Source of the DNA: Hygrophila difformis
Lineage: Eukaryota > Streptophyta > Magnoliopsida > Lamiales > Acanthaceae
Direction of reading: 5' to 3'
NCBI GenBank assembly: GCA_030278955.1
Contig: JAOANR010000004.1
Coordinates: 16,356,428-16,420,427 of the forward strand
DNA length: 64,000 nucleotides
Each line of letters starts with the position of its first letter. Position 1 is the stretch's first letter. Made by a program: the position numbers and the translations under genes. Shown here piece by piece: positions 46,465 to 58,700 of the stretch. The notes beneath the pieces were generated by a model. That model made no database searches and was not told the origin of the DNA. It saw only the letters and a list, made by a program, of their open reading frames with translations.

Positions 46465-48415
46465 ATGTCAATGATGCACTAGATATAGCCTTATTTTGTG
46501 AGCATATGCATGTATTTTTGAATTATGAACAACACACAAACTCATGTGAGTGTTGGCTTTAAGGTTAGTTGTGGATTTTGCTGAATGTAATTTCCTATCA
46601 AGTCATTGTTTTTGCTAAGCTACCAGAAAATAGAAATGCATTGCTGTCATGAATTTCATATCATATTTATCATCCAGTTAGCTTGCATTCACTACATTTA
46701 TATAATGTAAGGAGCACACTGTTGTGATAAAACCAAATAAATTAAAACCACATAGGAAAGAGCATACCTGTGAAAATATTTAAGTTTTCCGCTATCTAAG
46801 CTAACTAGTACCAACGTGTAGAGCATTGAAGAAAGCTAGCCAATTTTATCTAGAAAGGGGGCTGCCTGTTTCTGCAACTTTAGCTACTCAATCAGTGAAA
46901 TCAGCCGATCCCACCAATAAACAAATAGAGAAAAACTAAACTACCAGCACCAAAACTTCACGAACAAATGCACAGTAATGACTAATTTGGTGACAAAAGG
47001 TTGCACAGCATAATGTGGTGAAGATGAGATGAGCATGTACAAAAATTAAAAGAAAGAATAAGCACATCTTAACTGGGTAAAATTTGCAGACATAGGCAGT
47101 ATAGTTTTCGTTCAAGCAAGTCAGGAATAAGATTCAACATTTATGTGGCCTTCACAGCGAATTGGGTCTCCAAATATATTCATGAGCATCTGGAATTGGG
47201 ATCATACCAAATGTTTAATGTAGAAATGAGAACTGTTCTTGTGGTGACAGAATTCATTGTAGTTAGGTATGGTGTGAAAAGTAAGTATGTTTTTAAGTGT
47301 TGCCGTTAAGCTTATTGATCAACAAAACTTAAGGTTGTTAATCACCACATTCACATAACCCTTACATATACCAAAGCTTCAGAATGATTGATCAAATTCA
47401 GAGGCTTATATCTAATTTGTACTTCAAAGCTTCTAACTGAGATCTATTGTTCACATTCAGAATGATTGATATAATTTGATTAATCACCAGATTCACACAA
47501 CCCTGCCATTCTAACTGGGATCAAAGCTTCAGTATTTGGTTTTATATATTTAATGCAAGCCAATTGATCAACAATTTTTAAAATGCCCAAACAACATAAG
47601 AAAGCCAGAACAAGAAAATTGAAATATTGCATACTTGGAATTATGTAGGGAAAAAAAAAAGTCCCCTCACTATTGAGATGGCCTTCTTCTACAAGGGTCA
47701 GACTTCTCCTTTGTCATCCCACCGGCGTCACTATCCACCCTTGAAACCTCTGGTAAAGTGGTAGACGAACACACCCGTAGCAACCATGACTCGACAATGT
47801 TCATTCCCATCAGTGTTTCTTTCTTCCGTTTATCTAATTTCATTCCAGTTAGAATTTCTGCCATTTCATACCCACCACATAACGCTAATGGAGATATCTA
47901 GCAAATGTCAGGTAGCCTAGAAAAAAGGCTAACACCTTCCGCACTGCCATCCTTCAAATCTTTGGACCCAACAACACATTTGGATTCCCAAATGCCCTCT
48001 GTTTCTTCGACACATTGGGATTAAGACCGACCCCCAACAACATATTCGGATTCCTCAACCCAGATGCCATCTGTTTCTCCGTCGAAGGTATCAGATGCAG
48101 ACCATTGGCGCGGAGACAGGGGGAGACCGAGGGAATCCATCAGATCGAGACCGAGCGACGGAGGGGTAAACGTGCACACTGGCGGTGAGGGGATTAGTTT
48201 CTCAAGCTTTGCAGACATCCCACCTGGAATAAACCTATTCTTTTCTTCAAAAACATCGGTAAGAACTCTTGATTTTCATCACTGCGAAACTATGAAAGAA
48301 AGAATGAGGGAGATAGGCATGGAAGAATGATTAAAATTGGGCATTTAGGGTTGGTCATGGAAGAAGTGGACAGACGAACGAAGATTGGGAGAAGAACGCT
48401 GGGTTGATTTGGAGG
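46465..48415. other. Mariner 3' region, no gene recognised
   Basis: AT-rich to about 47640. The part 47670-48330 is less AT-rich and coding-like, with repeated phrases around CAACAACATATTCGGATTCC, but matches no protein I know. It may be captured or untranslated sequence. Confidence 0.35.
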
Positions 48416-48420
48416 GAAAA

Positions 48421-49394
48421 AAAATGACAATATAGTCTTTTTTTTTTTACATAAAAGCCAAAATCAGTCTTTTTTTTATTTTTTGGCCAAATTGATCCGC
48501 TACATATACTAATTACGTCTCAATCGGTCCTTCATCCACTAATTATGTCCTAATTATGTATTTTTGTCCAAATCAGTCCTTTTTTCCTTCAAAAATCTAA
48601 ATTGGTCCGTTATTAATTTTGGCCCCTTTCATGCAGTCCAATGCACATTTCAAACCACTAATAACTCAAATTCGATATAAGTAAAAATTCTAAAATTTTG
48701 ATATTTATAAACTACACGACGTGGCGAATCTAACAAGATCCTACTTGACTCATTTTAACTTGTATATCTATGTTTAAACTTTAAGTCAAAACAAATGTGT
48801 GAATAGTAGCAAATTAGATAATGTAATTATTAAAAAAATGGAGGGAGTATATCGCATAAAATGTAGTTATTAAAAAATTGTAGTTATTAAAAAATGGATC
48901 ATCTTTTAGAGTTCGGTGGTTTTTTGTGTTTCTCCATAAAATTAAGACCAATTGCGATATACTCCCTCCATTTTTTTAATAACTACTTTGTCTAATTTGC
49001 TACTATTCACACACTTGTTTTGACTTAAATTTTAAACATAGATATACAAATTAAAATGAACTAAGTAGGATCTTATTAGATTCGTCTTATCGTTTAGTTT
49101 ATAAATATCGAAATTTTAAAATTTTTACTTATACCGAATTTGAGTTATTAGTGGTTTGAAATGTGCACTGAACTGCATGAAAGGGGGCCAAAATTAATAA
49201 CGGACAAATTTAGATTTTTGAAAAAAAAATGACTGATTTGGCCAAAAATATGTAATTATGGCATAATTAGTGGATGGAGGACTGATTGGGACGTAATTAG
49301 TATATGTAGCGGATCAATTTGGCCAAAAAATTAAAAAAAGACTGATTTGGCTTTTTTGTAAAAAAAAAAGGACTATATTGACATTTTTTTTTGG
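48421..49394. repeat. Long inverted repeat (fold-back) of ~430-bp arms
   Basis: Arm 1 (48421-48853) runs from ATGACAATATAGTC to GGAGGGAGTATATCGCA; arm 2 (48958-49394) is its reverse complement with scattered changes, from TGCGATATACTCCCTCC to GACTATATTGACAT. The spacer is about 100 bases. A transcript would fold into a hairpin hundreds of base pairs long, a possible source of small RNAs. Inner ends look like Stowaway ends. Confidence 0.88.
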
Positions 49395-49688
49395 GGGGGG
49401 GGGGTGGGGGTTGAATTTTTTTGGATTAGTGTTAGATTAGTGTTTTAATAAAAAAAATTTAATTAGGTTTTATTAATTAAATTTATCTAAAAAGGGAAAG
49501 GTGTCAAATTTCTTGGGACGGCTCAAAAAATAATACGCATCAAAAAGGAAGTACAAGATGAGACGAATCCAACAATATCTCGCTTGGTTATATTTTGTCT
49601 TCTATAACTATAACAAAAATAGAAGTCGATGTTTTACAATGAATAGTAAAAAAAATTCAAAAGGTAACCTTTAAAAAAAGCGGAGGAG

Positions 49689-49690
<2 letters not shown>

Positions 49691-49724
<34 letters not shown>

Positions 49725-49728
49725 AAGC
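49691..49728. repeat. (TA)n microsatellite
   Basis: TA repeats with one AAA break, between the MITE and the LINE fragment. Confidence 0.9.
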
Positions 49729-49742
49729 TAAAAAAGATAAAC

Positions 49743-50229
49743 CTAACGGCTAGGGAGCCAAGCGCCTAACGTATTCACATCCAATTTCTCCTTACCAAGA
49801 TCCAGACGAAAAGCCCAAGTGGTAAAAAAGTCCTTCAAATCCCTATGTTTAGCAAATCTATCTTCAAGCAACAAAAGCTGTGATAACCTAGCACTCCCAA
49901 CTACAATAGAAATGCCCTTGACTTCACCCTCCACATTTCTAGCAATCTGAGTAATCATCCTTTCCCTAATATCAATAACATACATTACTCCCCAATTTTT
50001 GAGGAATCCCAACTCCCCTTGATTTCCCAATGGCTTCTTGGATGCAGATGGGATTGAGCCCCGCCTGTATCCCGAATGGTTGTACTTGTATAAACAGCAC
50101 TTGAGTTTCAAACAAAAACACCACATCCGAATTATATTGTCTAAGCAAATTGACTAAAATCCTTCTGGTATTTGCATCCATGATTCCATCAATATTCCAA
50201 GCTATTAAATTGAAATTTGTAAAATCCAT
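49743..50229 (-). pseudogene. LINE ORF2 start: truncated endonuclease
   Basis: The ATG near 50229 opens MDFTNFNLIAWNIDGIMD and VVFLFETQV, the first blocks of the EEP endonuclease (the asparagine and the glutamate). Frame changes follow near 50010-50030, then a stretch reading MITQIARNVEGEVKGISIVV. It stops short of the remaining endonuclease, RT and RNase H. Confidence 0.7.
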
Positions 50230-50689
50230 AAAAATTAACAACTGAAAGGGGAAGAAGCACTCAACTATTAGCTTACTGCGGTCCAAGTCGATTGGTGTGG
50301 CTTCCCCCTCCTTTTCCTCGTTGCCCCTATTCTGATCGGCCTCCATTCTATCCGACATCTCTGTCTTTTGGTACCCATCAGGTCCAATGGTCAGATTCCC
50401 TTCTTTGAACTCTGGAATTTCACTTCGTTCTCTATCGGCCTCGCCCTTTTTCGAGAGCGGCATTCCCATCGGAGTTTGGTGACATTTTTGCTGGAATCCC
50501 TTTCCCCCCTCCCTGGTTTGCTCGGCCTTTTAAATTGGGCTTTCCTTTAGGTGCCAATGTATTAGTGATAGTCCTTAGTGATAGTCCTACGGGGTCTGGG
50601 CCCTTTGTTGTTACTTTTGGGCATTTCATCACTTGAACCCCCTGGCTGATCCAGTTTCAATATCCCAGCCTTTCCTTCTAAACCCTTGC
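50230..50689 (-). pseudogene. LINE ORF1 C-terminal linker region
   Basis: Continuation of ORF1 beyond the insertion: frames reading LEGKAGILKLDQPGGSSDEM and then Lys/Gly/Glu-rich sequence with PDGYQKTEMSDRMEADQNRG. Low-complexity linker usual before ORF2. Shifts break it. Confidence 0.6.
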
Positions 50690-53600
50690 TGTAACACCCC
50701 GGATTTGATAACCCAGGCGGGATGTCACCGCCACACCTCCCTAACAAGACACGGTTTCTCCGAGCTTGCTAAAGAGATGCAAGGCTATGGTTTTTCAGAA
50801 TTTAAATCATCCAAACAGCCCATTGTAATATAATTTAAAAATAATAATATCAAAGTTGCAGCGGAATGTAATATTTACGTATATATAATTGTAATGCAGC
50901 GGAAATTTAAATACTGGGCCAACATGGCCAAAACACGGGTTAAACAGGCCCGTTCATGCAAGTTGTAATTAAATGCCGGAATTTAAAATAGAGTTTTTCC
51001 CGAATGTTCCCCTGTATGCATATGATGATGCATAATCCTCATACTCTGAAAGAAAAAGGGGAAATGTGGTTTTGTCAGCAAAAACGCGCTGAGTAAGTTA
51101 ACACCTAATATGATCAAGGGGTTTCAAAGCCTTTATTTAAATTTGATTGAACATGCTTGTAGGTAATTCACAATTTGAGTTAATCATCCTCAAATAAATC
51201 AATGACATAATTTAACACAAGGATTTCACGTGATCATAATTCAAATTACATGGTAAATTAATTGCAAGGCATAATTTAAAGGTATAACTTAAATAAGGAA
51301 AACATTCACGTCTTAAAAATTTTCCCGTTACTTCACGATTAGATATTTCAGGATTTTCATTCTTTCACTTTTGTTCAGTATGATTTTATATGATTTGATC
51401 TTGGGGAATCGAACCCGCAAGAGTTTAAACGTATCCTAGGGAATTGAACCCGTAGGAATTAACACACGTCCTGGGGAATCAAACCCGCAGGAAAACAAAC
51501 GATCGCCCTTGGGGAATCGAACCCGCAAGAACTCAAATACATCCTAGGGAATTGAACCCATAGGAATCAACACACATCCTGGGGAATCGAACCCGCAGGA
51601 AAACATACGCCTTGGGGAATCGAACCCGCAAGGTAAGGACAAGTTTTTCAAAATTTCACAAGTTTTTCATGCAAGTATCTAGCGTCCATTATAGGCACGC
51701 CAAGAAGGCTAGAGGGGCACCCTGCAGGGCACTCGCCCTCCACCAAAGTATCTTAATAACATTTCGATTTAGTATAACGGGATTTTTCAAAAGTATAGAT
51801 GTATCGTATTTCAAGCCTTCGGCCGTTTGTTTCGAAATTTCAAAATCTCTCGATTTAAAAGTCGTTTGGCGTCACAGTTTACGCCTTTTTAATTTAAAAA
51901 TTCATCTCAAGTCCGAAAAATCTGAAATTTTCACAGTTTATCAAAAACATCCTAACGAACAACTTTCGTGTTTTAACTTTTTCGAAATAAGTTGAGGAAA
52001 CATGTCAAAAATCGAGTTTGTTTCGCAAGCAGTGTTCTGTCCGGATTCAGGTTTGGCACAGTTCAAAGATTCGACATTTTCACATATCAAATGGACTCCA
52101 AAAATTCTGAAATTTTATACACAAATACTAGACATGATTATCTACAACTTTAATTTAGATTGCAAAGATCAAATTGGACTACAAAATATAGAAAGAGACT
52201 CACTAAGTTCGGACATGTTCATAGGCAGATTCCAAGCACGTTTGGTCAAAACAGTTCCTTTTCGATGCGATTTGAAATAGCAAACGTTAACGAAAATGTC
52301 TGAAATTTTTACACAACCTAGATTTATGTGTTAGGATTAAAAGTCTAGTTTTGAGTTTTTCGGTTTGAACTCTCGAAATAGGGGTTTTTGGTTCGATTTC
52401 AAATCTGTCACAGTTTCAAGTTCGACTTTCAAGGCAGGTTGGTTCTCGGCCATTTTTGGATATCAAAATGCAATGAAAAATTATGAAAATTTTACACGAA
52501 CTAGATCTATGTCTTAAAAACGTTTTTCATGTTTTAAGTTTTTCCGTTTGAGTAGTTTTAAGGGTTCGAAAAATTCACACAAAATTGTTGCGCCGAGGGT
52601 TTTTCGTGTTGACAGATTTTAGAGTTATTAAATCCATATGTTTGGTTGCATTTTAAGTCACCCAAAACCAAGTAAGTATTAACTTACTGTGGTAAGGTAT
52701 TTGGGCGTCCTCGGGTCGCTTGGCTCGTCCAAATCCACCACGAACAGATCTCCTCAACGCCAAGCTTCCAACTTTGGCCACGATTTCAACTCGGAAGAAT
52801 AAATCCAATGTTAGGTCGAGTTTTCGGGTTCGAAAATTTAAATGAAAATCTATAAATGACTTACCCAAGTCTGGAGCACTAGAGACCTTGTGTTCTACGC
52901 CTCCTCCATCGGTCTTCGTCGCCGGAAAGTGATCGGAAAGTTCGAAGTTGGTGGTTTTCGGGTGTTGGAAGAACATAGAGAGTTGGAGAGTGTTTTTGGG
53001 GTTGCTAGGGTTAGTGTCTCGAAAAATGATCAGCCATATGTCCTCCAAAACCGACCATATACACCTTCCATCAACTGGGATCGAGTTTCCAAAGTCGGGG
53101 GTCGAAATATGGCAAGAAATCCCCGAAATCGCGCAATGTGATCGCCCACTGCTACATGGCGCGCCCTTGGCGCGGTTTTAAGGGTAAAACCGCCCGGCCA
53201 CCGCGCCAGCCCCGGCTGGGTTGCGGTCCATGCCGGGCCGTGCATTCCGTCGGGCATTTTCTCCTCTCTTTCGGACTTCTGTCCTCCTACGTTTTCGGGC
53301 TCGATTTTTCGGGTCATTCTCGGATTATAAATTCTTATCTTAAATTTATCTCGACTCAAATGAATTTCATATTTGAAATCTTAAGTCCGTCGGTCTCGGG
53401 TTCGTCGGCGTCCAATTCGTCATCTTTTGACTCCCGGGCAATAACTCGTCTAATTAAATTACTTCCGACTTCACGGGTTCTTGGAATTAAAATTATTTTC
53501 TTTCTTGAATTTAATTCCAATTATTTTGACTCAATTCATGGAATGTCTTCGGGCTTCCTTTCCCTCTTTTATTCCATTTTAAATTTTGAATCTGTCGGCG

Positions 53601-53719
53601 TTTCATTTCCGAGCAATAATTTATCGTGATAAATTATTTTCTTCTTCTCGGAGATATTTCGACATTGATCGGAATAAATTTTATTCCTTTGGACGTTGAT
53701 AAAAATCTGGGGTATTACA
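50690..53719 (-). repeat. 3' LTR of the gag-only Gypsy
   Basis: On the minus strand it starts TGTAATACCCC at 53719 and ends GGGTGTTACA at 50690. Contains the seven-unit B-box-like array at 51400-51635. Confidence 0.93.
51400..51635 (-). repeat. Seven-unit B-box-like minisatellite (3' LTR)
   Basis: On the plus strand GGGGAATCGAACCCGC repeats every 30-37 bases with variants GGGAATTGAACCCG. The reverse complement holds GGTTCGATTCC. Confidence 0.85.
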
Positions 53720-53736
53720 GTCTACCCCCCTTAAGA
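53720..53736 (-). other. Polypurine tract in use (inner)
   Basis: Minus strand CTTAAGGGGGGTAGAC directly before the 3' LTR start at 53719. Confidence 0.8.
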
Positions 53737-54013
53737 ATCAACTTCGTCCTCGAAGTTGTGTTTCGGCTTTTCTCGCGCTAAGAGTTAGGGTCCTTTTGTT
53801 TATTTTATTATTTTGCAATATTGTGTTATTGAATTATTGTTGATTGTTTGTTGTTTGATTATTGTTTGACTGAACCCAGAAATGAAATTTTCGAGTTGCC
53901 TACGTACCCTGTGAAGGGATCAAGCCATGACGTAGTTCAAAACAAATTTGAATTTGTTTATTTATTGATTTGGGGATACAAAATATTCGGGTTGTTACAT
54001 CCTCCCCCCTTAA
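53737..54013 (-). other. Segment between two polypurine tracts
   Basis: On the minus strand a second tract (CTTAAGGGGGGAGGA, 54013-54000) precedes TGTAACAACCCG at 53999, the outer LTR-start form used by the chromovirus at 28490. Here it is internal and absent from the 5' LTR. It includes the CTTCGAGGACGAAGTTGA motif. Confidence 0.8.
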
Positions 54014-54124
54014 GATTACAGTTATGTCCCCATAACTACCTATGTATTATTCGCAAACAGGTTCGGGTATCGTTGCCTATGATCCTTCCTTATTGAGCTG
54101 GCAAGTCAGCTTGATCGATATCGT

Positions 54125-55192
54125 TCAATCGTCCCATGGCTCTTCTGGGTGAGGGTTTACCAAATCTAGCCTCTTCTCAATCCTCTCCTCACGAACATTG
54201 CATTCTCTAATCATGTGGTCGTCCCCACCACATCTATAACAAGTCCCGCGCCTTGGGCATTCGCGCACCAGATGGGCTTGGTGGCACTGCGGGCAACGTG
54301 GTATGACTGTATGACGTATGCCGTTTCTCCCATAATTGAAACCTTTATTCTTATTCTCCTTAAAATTGCCATTGCTAATGTTTTGATTCTTTTTCTCAAA
54401 CTCTTGCGAGTCCTTGCTCGACTCACCATTTTCTTTACGCTTCAGTTGCTGGACTCGATCAATTGCTACAGCTCGATCGTAAATCGTCTGCAGGTTTGTG
54501 AATTGTCCTACTGCAAGTATCTCCCGGATACTAAGGTTCAGACCCATCTCGAATTTCTGAGCCTTGTCAGAGTCAGTTGGTACTATCCTTGTAGCAAATC
54601 GCACCAATTCCTTGAATTTGGTGTAGTACTCTTGTACTGTTTGCGCTCCTTGTCTGAGGTTGATGAATTCCTCGTACCTTGCGGTCATGGTGCTCAGTGG
54701 GTAGAATCTTTCTCTCAAGGCTTCCTTAAGTCCTTCCCAGGTGTAGGATTCTTCATCTTCCTCTGAATTCGTTTGAAGGTTCTGCCACCACTCATCGGCT
54801 TCGCCTCCTAAGTAGTAGGTCGCTACACGTATCTTCTCCTCGTCGGGGCATTTGATAGCATCCAAGAGTTTGTCAAAGGTACGGATCCAACCCTCCAACT
54901 TGGCCGGATCCTCTTGCCCGTCATAATGGGGTGGGTTGTAGGGGTTTACCAATGCCAAGTAGTTAACTCGGGCTACTGGCGAAGGTATTGCCGCTTGTGC
55001 CCTATGCACCTCGGCATTTCCTAATGCTACGAGTACTTCTTCTACCGTCCTTAAACGTTCATCCATGTTGTTGGGAATAGGAGGCGCTCGATCTCCTACG
55101 TTCGGAGGAATCTCATTGTTGTTAGGTGCGTTTGGGAGGTCAGTGTCAGTGTCGTTTGGGCTTACCTTCCTCAGTTTTCTTCTAGGTGTCAT
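54125..55192 (-). CDS. gag: Gag of the non-autonomous element, intact
   Basis: 355 codons from ATG at 55192 to the stop at 54125, no interruption. Residues about 50-95: a region with NYLALVNPYNPPHYDGQED. Residues about 95-230: capsid domain with KLEGWIRTFDKLLDAIKCPD, ATYYLGGEADEWWQNLQ, WEGLKEALRERFYPLSTMTA and GAQTVQEYYTKFKELVRFAT. Near the end are two zinc knuckles, CPQCHQAHLVREC and CYRCGGDDHMIREC. It would form the particle and bind element RNA. The start is set by the first ATG after the leader and by likeness to the chromovirus Gag. Pol is not present downstream; sequence passes straight to the polypurine tracts. Confidence 0.9.
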   Translation of the reverse strand: MTPRRKLRKVSPNDTDTDLPNAPNNNEIPPNVGDRAPPIPNNMDERLRTVEEVLVALGNAEVHRAQAAIPSPVARVNYLALVNPYNPPHYDGQEDPAKLEGWIRTFDKLLDAIKCPDEEKIRVATYYLGGEADEWWQNLQTNSEEDEESYTWEGLKEALRERFYPLSTMTARYEEFINLRQGAQTVQEYYTKFKELVRFATRIVPTDSDKAQKFEMGLNLSIREILAVGQFTNLQTIYDRAVAIDRVQQLKRKENGESSKDSQEFEKKNQNISNGNFKENKNKGFNYGRNGIRHTVIPRCPQCHQAHLVRECPRRGTCYRCGGDDHMIRECNVREERIEKRLDLVNPHPEEPWDD

Positions 55193-55766
55193 TTTCTGTT
55201 ATAAAAGCACGCGAAGATGAGTTTCTAAGTGATCAAGATCTAGGACTAAGGCAAAGTTAGTCTTTAGCAAGCGCTCCTAAGTCAAGGTCATGTCGAATAC
55301 TAATTTAAGAGTGTTTTCTTAGAGTAGCTGATTCACATAAAGAAGAGTTAGTGCAATTATGTGTGTATGCATATGCAATCCCCCCAATAAAATTTAATTT
55401 ATGCATGCATTTTTTTTCTACCCATGGGTTTTAAAAATAAGTTTATTCCATGGATAGATTTTTAAAGAATAAGGTAAAAAGGTTTGGGCCACTATATTGG
55501 GCCAAAAGAAATAAATTATTTGGGCTTAAGTAGAAAAACAAGGGTACTGGGCCAAAATAATTGGGCTTAACATTATAATTAAATATTGGGCCAAAATAAT
55601 TAATCTTTGGGTTTAAAATATTACACTAAGTAAATACAATTTTTGGACTCAAAATAATACTAGTAGTTTAAAAATAATAATAAATTTAAAAATAATACTA
55701 GGTTTAAAATAATGGTTTAAAAATAATAATAGTAACCTTAAAATATTCCGGGCTCTGATACCACTT
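55193..55766 (-). other. Leader (5' untranslated region) and primer site of the gag-only element
   Basis: AT-rich leader with runs of AAATAATAATA and repeated GGGCCAAAATAATT. The primer site, minus strand TGGTATCAGAGCC, is at 55751-55763. It lacks the extra ORF found in the leader of the chromovirus at 28490. Confidence 0.8.
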
Positions 55767-58700
55767 TGTAACACCCCGGATTTGATAACCCATGCCGGGA
55801 TGTCACCGCCACACCTCCCTAACAAGACACGGTTTCTCCGAGCTTGCTAAAGAGATGCAAGGCTATGGTTTTTCAGAATTTAAATCATCCAAACAGCCCA
55901 TTGTAATATAATTTAAAAATAATAATATCAAAGTTGCAGCAGTTGTAATATTTACGTATATATAATTGTAATGCAGCGGAAATTTAAATACTGGGCCAAC
56001 ATGGCCAAAACACGGGTTAAACAGGCCCGTTCATGCAAGTTGTAATTAAATGCCGGAATTTAAAATAGAGTTTTTCCCGAATGTTCCCCTGTATGCATAT
56101 GATGATGCATAATCCTCATACTCTGAAAGAAAAAGGGGAAATGTGGTTTGGTCAGCAAAAACGCGCTGAGTAAGTTAACACCTAATATGATCAAGGGGTT
56201 TCAAAGCCTTTATTTAAATTTGATAGAACATGCTTGTAGGTAATTCACAATTTGAGTTAATCATCCTCTAATAAATCAATGACATAATTTAACACAATGA
56301 TTTCACGTGATCATAATTCAAATTACATGGTAAATTAATTGCAATGCATAATTTAAAGGTATAACTTAAATAAGGAAAACATTCACGTCTTAAAAATTTT
56401 CCCGTTACTTCACGATTAGATATTTCAGGATTTTCATTCTTTCACTTTTGTTCAGTATGATTTTATATGATTTGATCTTGGGGAATCGAACCCGCAAGAG
56501 TTTAAACGTATCCTAGGGAATTGAACCCGTAGGAATTAACACACGTCCTGGGGAATCGAACCCGCAGGAAAACAAACGATCGCCCTTGGGGAATCGAACC
56601 CGCAAGAACTCAAATACATCCTAGGGAATTGAACCCATAGGAATCAACACACATCCTGGGGAATCGAACCCGCAGGAAAACATACGCCTTGGGGAATCGA
56701 ACCCGCAAGGTAAGGACAAGTTTTGCAAAATTTCACAAGTTTTTCATGCAAGTATCTAGCGTCCATTATAGGCACGCCAAGAAGGCTAGAGGGGCATCCT
56801 GCAGGGCACTCGCCCTCCACCAAAGTATCTTAATAACATTTCGATTTAGTATAACGGGATTTTTCAAAAGTATAGATGTATCGTATTTCAAGCCTTCGGC
56901 CGTTTGTTTCGAAATTTCAAAATCTCTCGATTTAAAAGTCGTTCGGCGTCACAGTTTACGCCTTTTTAATTTAAAAATTCATCTCAAGTCCGAAAAATCT
57001 GAAATTTTCACAGTTTATCAAAAACATCCTAAAGAACAACTTTCGTGTTTTAACATTTTCGAAATAAGTTGAGGAAACATGTCAAAAATCGAGTTTGTTT
57101 CGCAAGCAGTGTTCTGTCCGGATTCATGTTTGGTACAGTTCAAAGATTCGACATTTTCACATATCAAATGGACTCCAAAAATTCTGAAATTTTATACACA
57201 AATACTAGACATGATTATCTACAACTTTCATTTAGATTGCAAAGATCAAATTGGACTACAAAATATAGAAAGAGACTCACTAAGTTCGTACATGTTCATA
57301 GGCAGATTCCAAGCACGTTTGGTCAAAACAGTTCCTTTTCGATGCGATTTGAAATAGCAAACGTTAACGAAAATGTCTGAAATTTTTACACAACCTAGAT
57401 TTATGTGTTAGGATTAAAAGTCTAGTTTTGAGTTTTTCGGTTTGAACTCTCGAAATAGGGGTTTTGGTTCGATTTCAAATCTGTCACAGTTTCAAGTTCG
57501 ACTTTCAAGGCAGGTTGGTTCTCGGCCGTTTTTGGATATCAAAATGCAATGAAAAATTATGAAAATTTTACACGAACTAGATCTATGTCTTAAAAACGTT
57601 TTTCATGTTTTAAGTTTTCCCGTTTGAGCAGTTTTAAGGGTTCGAAAAATTCACACAAAATTATTGCGCCGAGGGTTTTTCGTGTTGACAGATTTTAGAG
57701 TTATTAAATCCATATGTTTGGTTGCATTTTAAGTCACCCAAAACCAAGTAAGTATTAACTTACTGTGGTAAGGTATTTGGGCATCCTCGGGTCGCTTGGC
57801 TCGTCCAAATCCACCACGAACAGATCTCCTCAACGCCAAGCTTCCAACTTTGGCCACGATTTCAACTCGGAAGAATAAATCCAATGTTAGGTCGAGTTTT
57901 CGGGTTCGAAAACTTAAATGAAAATCTATAAATGACTTACCCAAGTCTGGAGCACTAGAGACCTTGTGTTCTACGCCTCCTCCATCGGTCTTCGTCGCCG
58001 GAAAGTGATCGGAAAGTTCGAAGTTGGTGGTTTTCGGGTGTTGGAAGAACATAGAGAGTTGGAGAGTGTTTTTGGGGTTGCTAGGGTTAGTGTCTCGAAA
58101 AATGATCAGCCATATGTCCTCCAAAACCGACCATATACACCTTCCATCAACCGGGATCGAGTTTCCAAAGTCGGGGGTCAAAATATGGCAAGAAATCCCC
58201 GAAATCGCGCAATGTGATCGCCCACTGCTACATGGCGCGCCCTTGGCGCGGTTTTAAGGGTAAAACCGCCCGGCCACCACGCCAGCCCCGGCTGGGCAGC
58301 GGTCCATGCCGGGCCGTGCATTCCGTCGGGCCTTTTCTCCTCTCTTTCGGACTTCTGTCCTCCTACGTTTTCGGGCTCGATTTTTCGGGTCATTCTCGGA
58401 TTATAAATTCTTATCTTAAATTTATCTCGACTCAAATGAATTTCATATTTGAAATCTTAAGTCCGTTGGTCTCGGGTTCGTCGGCGTCCAATTCGTCATC
58501 TTTTGACTCCCGGGCAATAACTCGTCTAATTAAATTACTTCCGACTTCACGGGTTCTTGGAATTAAAATAATTTTCCTTCTTGAATTTAATTCCAATTAT
58601 TTTGACTCAATTCATGGAATGTCTTCGGGCTTCCTTTTCCTCTTTTATTCCATTTTAAATTTTGAATCTGTCGGTGTTTCATTTCCGAGCAATAATTTAT

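Larger units (their letters stand above)
43984..49551 (+). mobile_element. Plant mariner-like element (DD39D)
   Basis: TA on both sides (43982-43983 and 49552-49553). The left end is CTCCCTCCGTCCCGCGAAAT and GACGCG; the right end, reversed, contains GTCCCAAGAAATTTGACAC behind ~30 extra bases. Size 5,568 bp, usual for plant mariners. It holds a broken transposase (44995-46464) and a large fold-back (48421-49394). Poly(T)/poly(A) runs at 44519-44566 can form a hairpin. Confidence 0.85.
43860..49688. mobile_element. Stowaway-like MITE split by a mariner element
   Basis: Left part 43860-43983 begins CTTCCTCCATTTTTTTAAAAA; right part 49554-49688 ends TTTAAAAAAAGCGGAGGAG. TA on each side (43858-43859 and 49689-49690). 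Sizes add to about 260 bp. The middle matches the arm of the fold-back at 48650-48730, which confirms that the two parts were once joined. Confidence 0.82.

Noticed and set aside
51400..51635. CRISPR-like array of short repeats and spacers
   Set aside because: It lies inside a plant LTR, repeats are imperfect, spacers are short and similar to each other, and the sister LTR has the same array.
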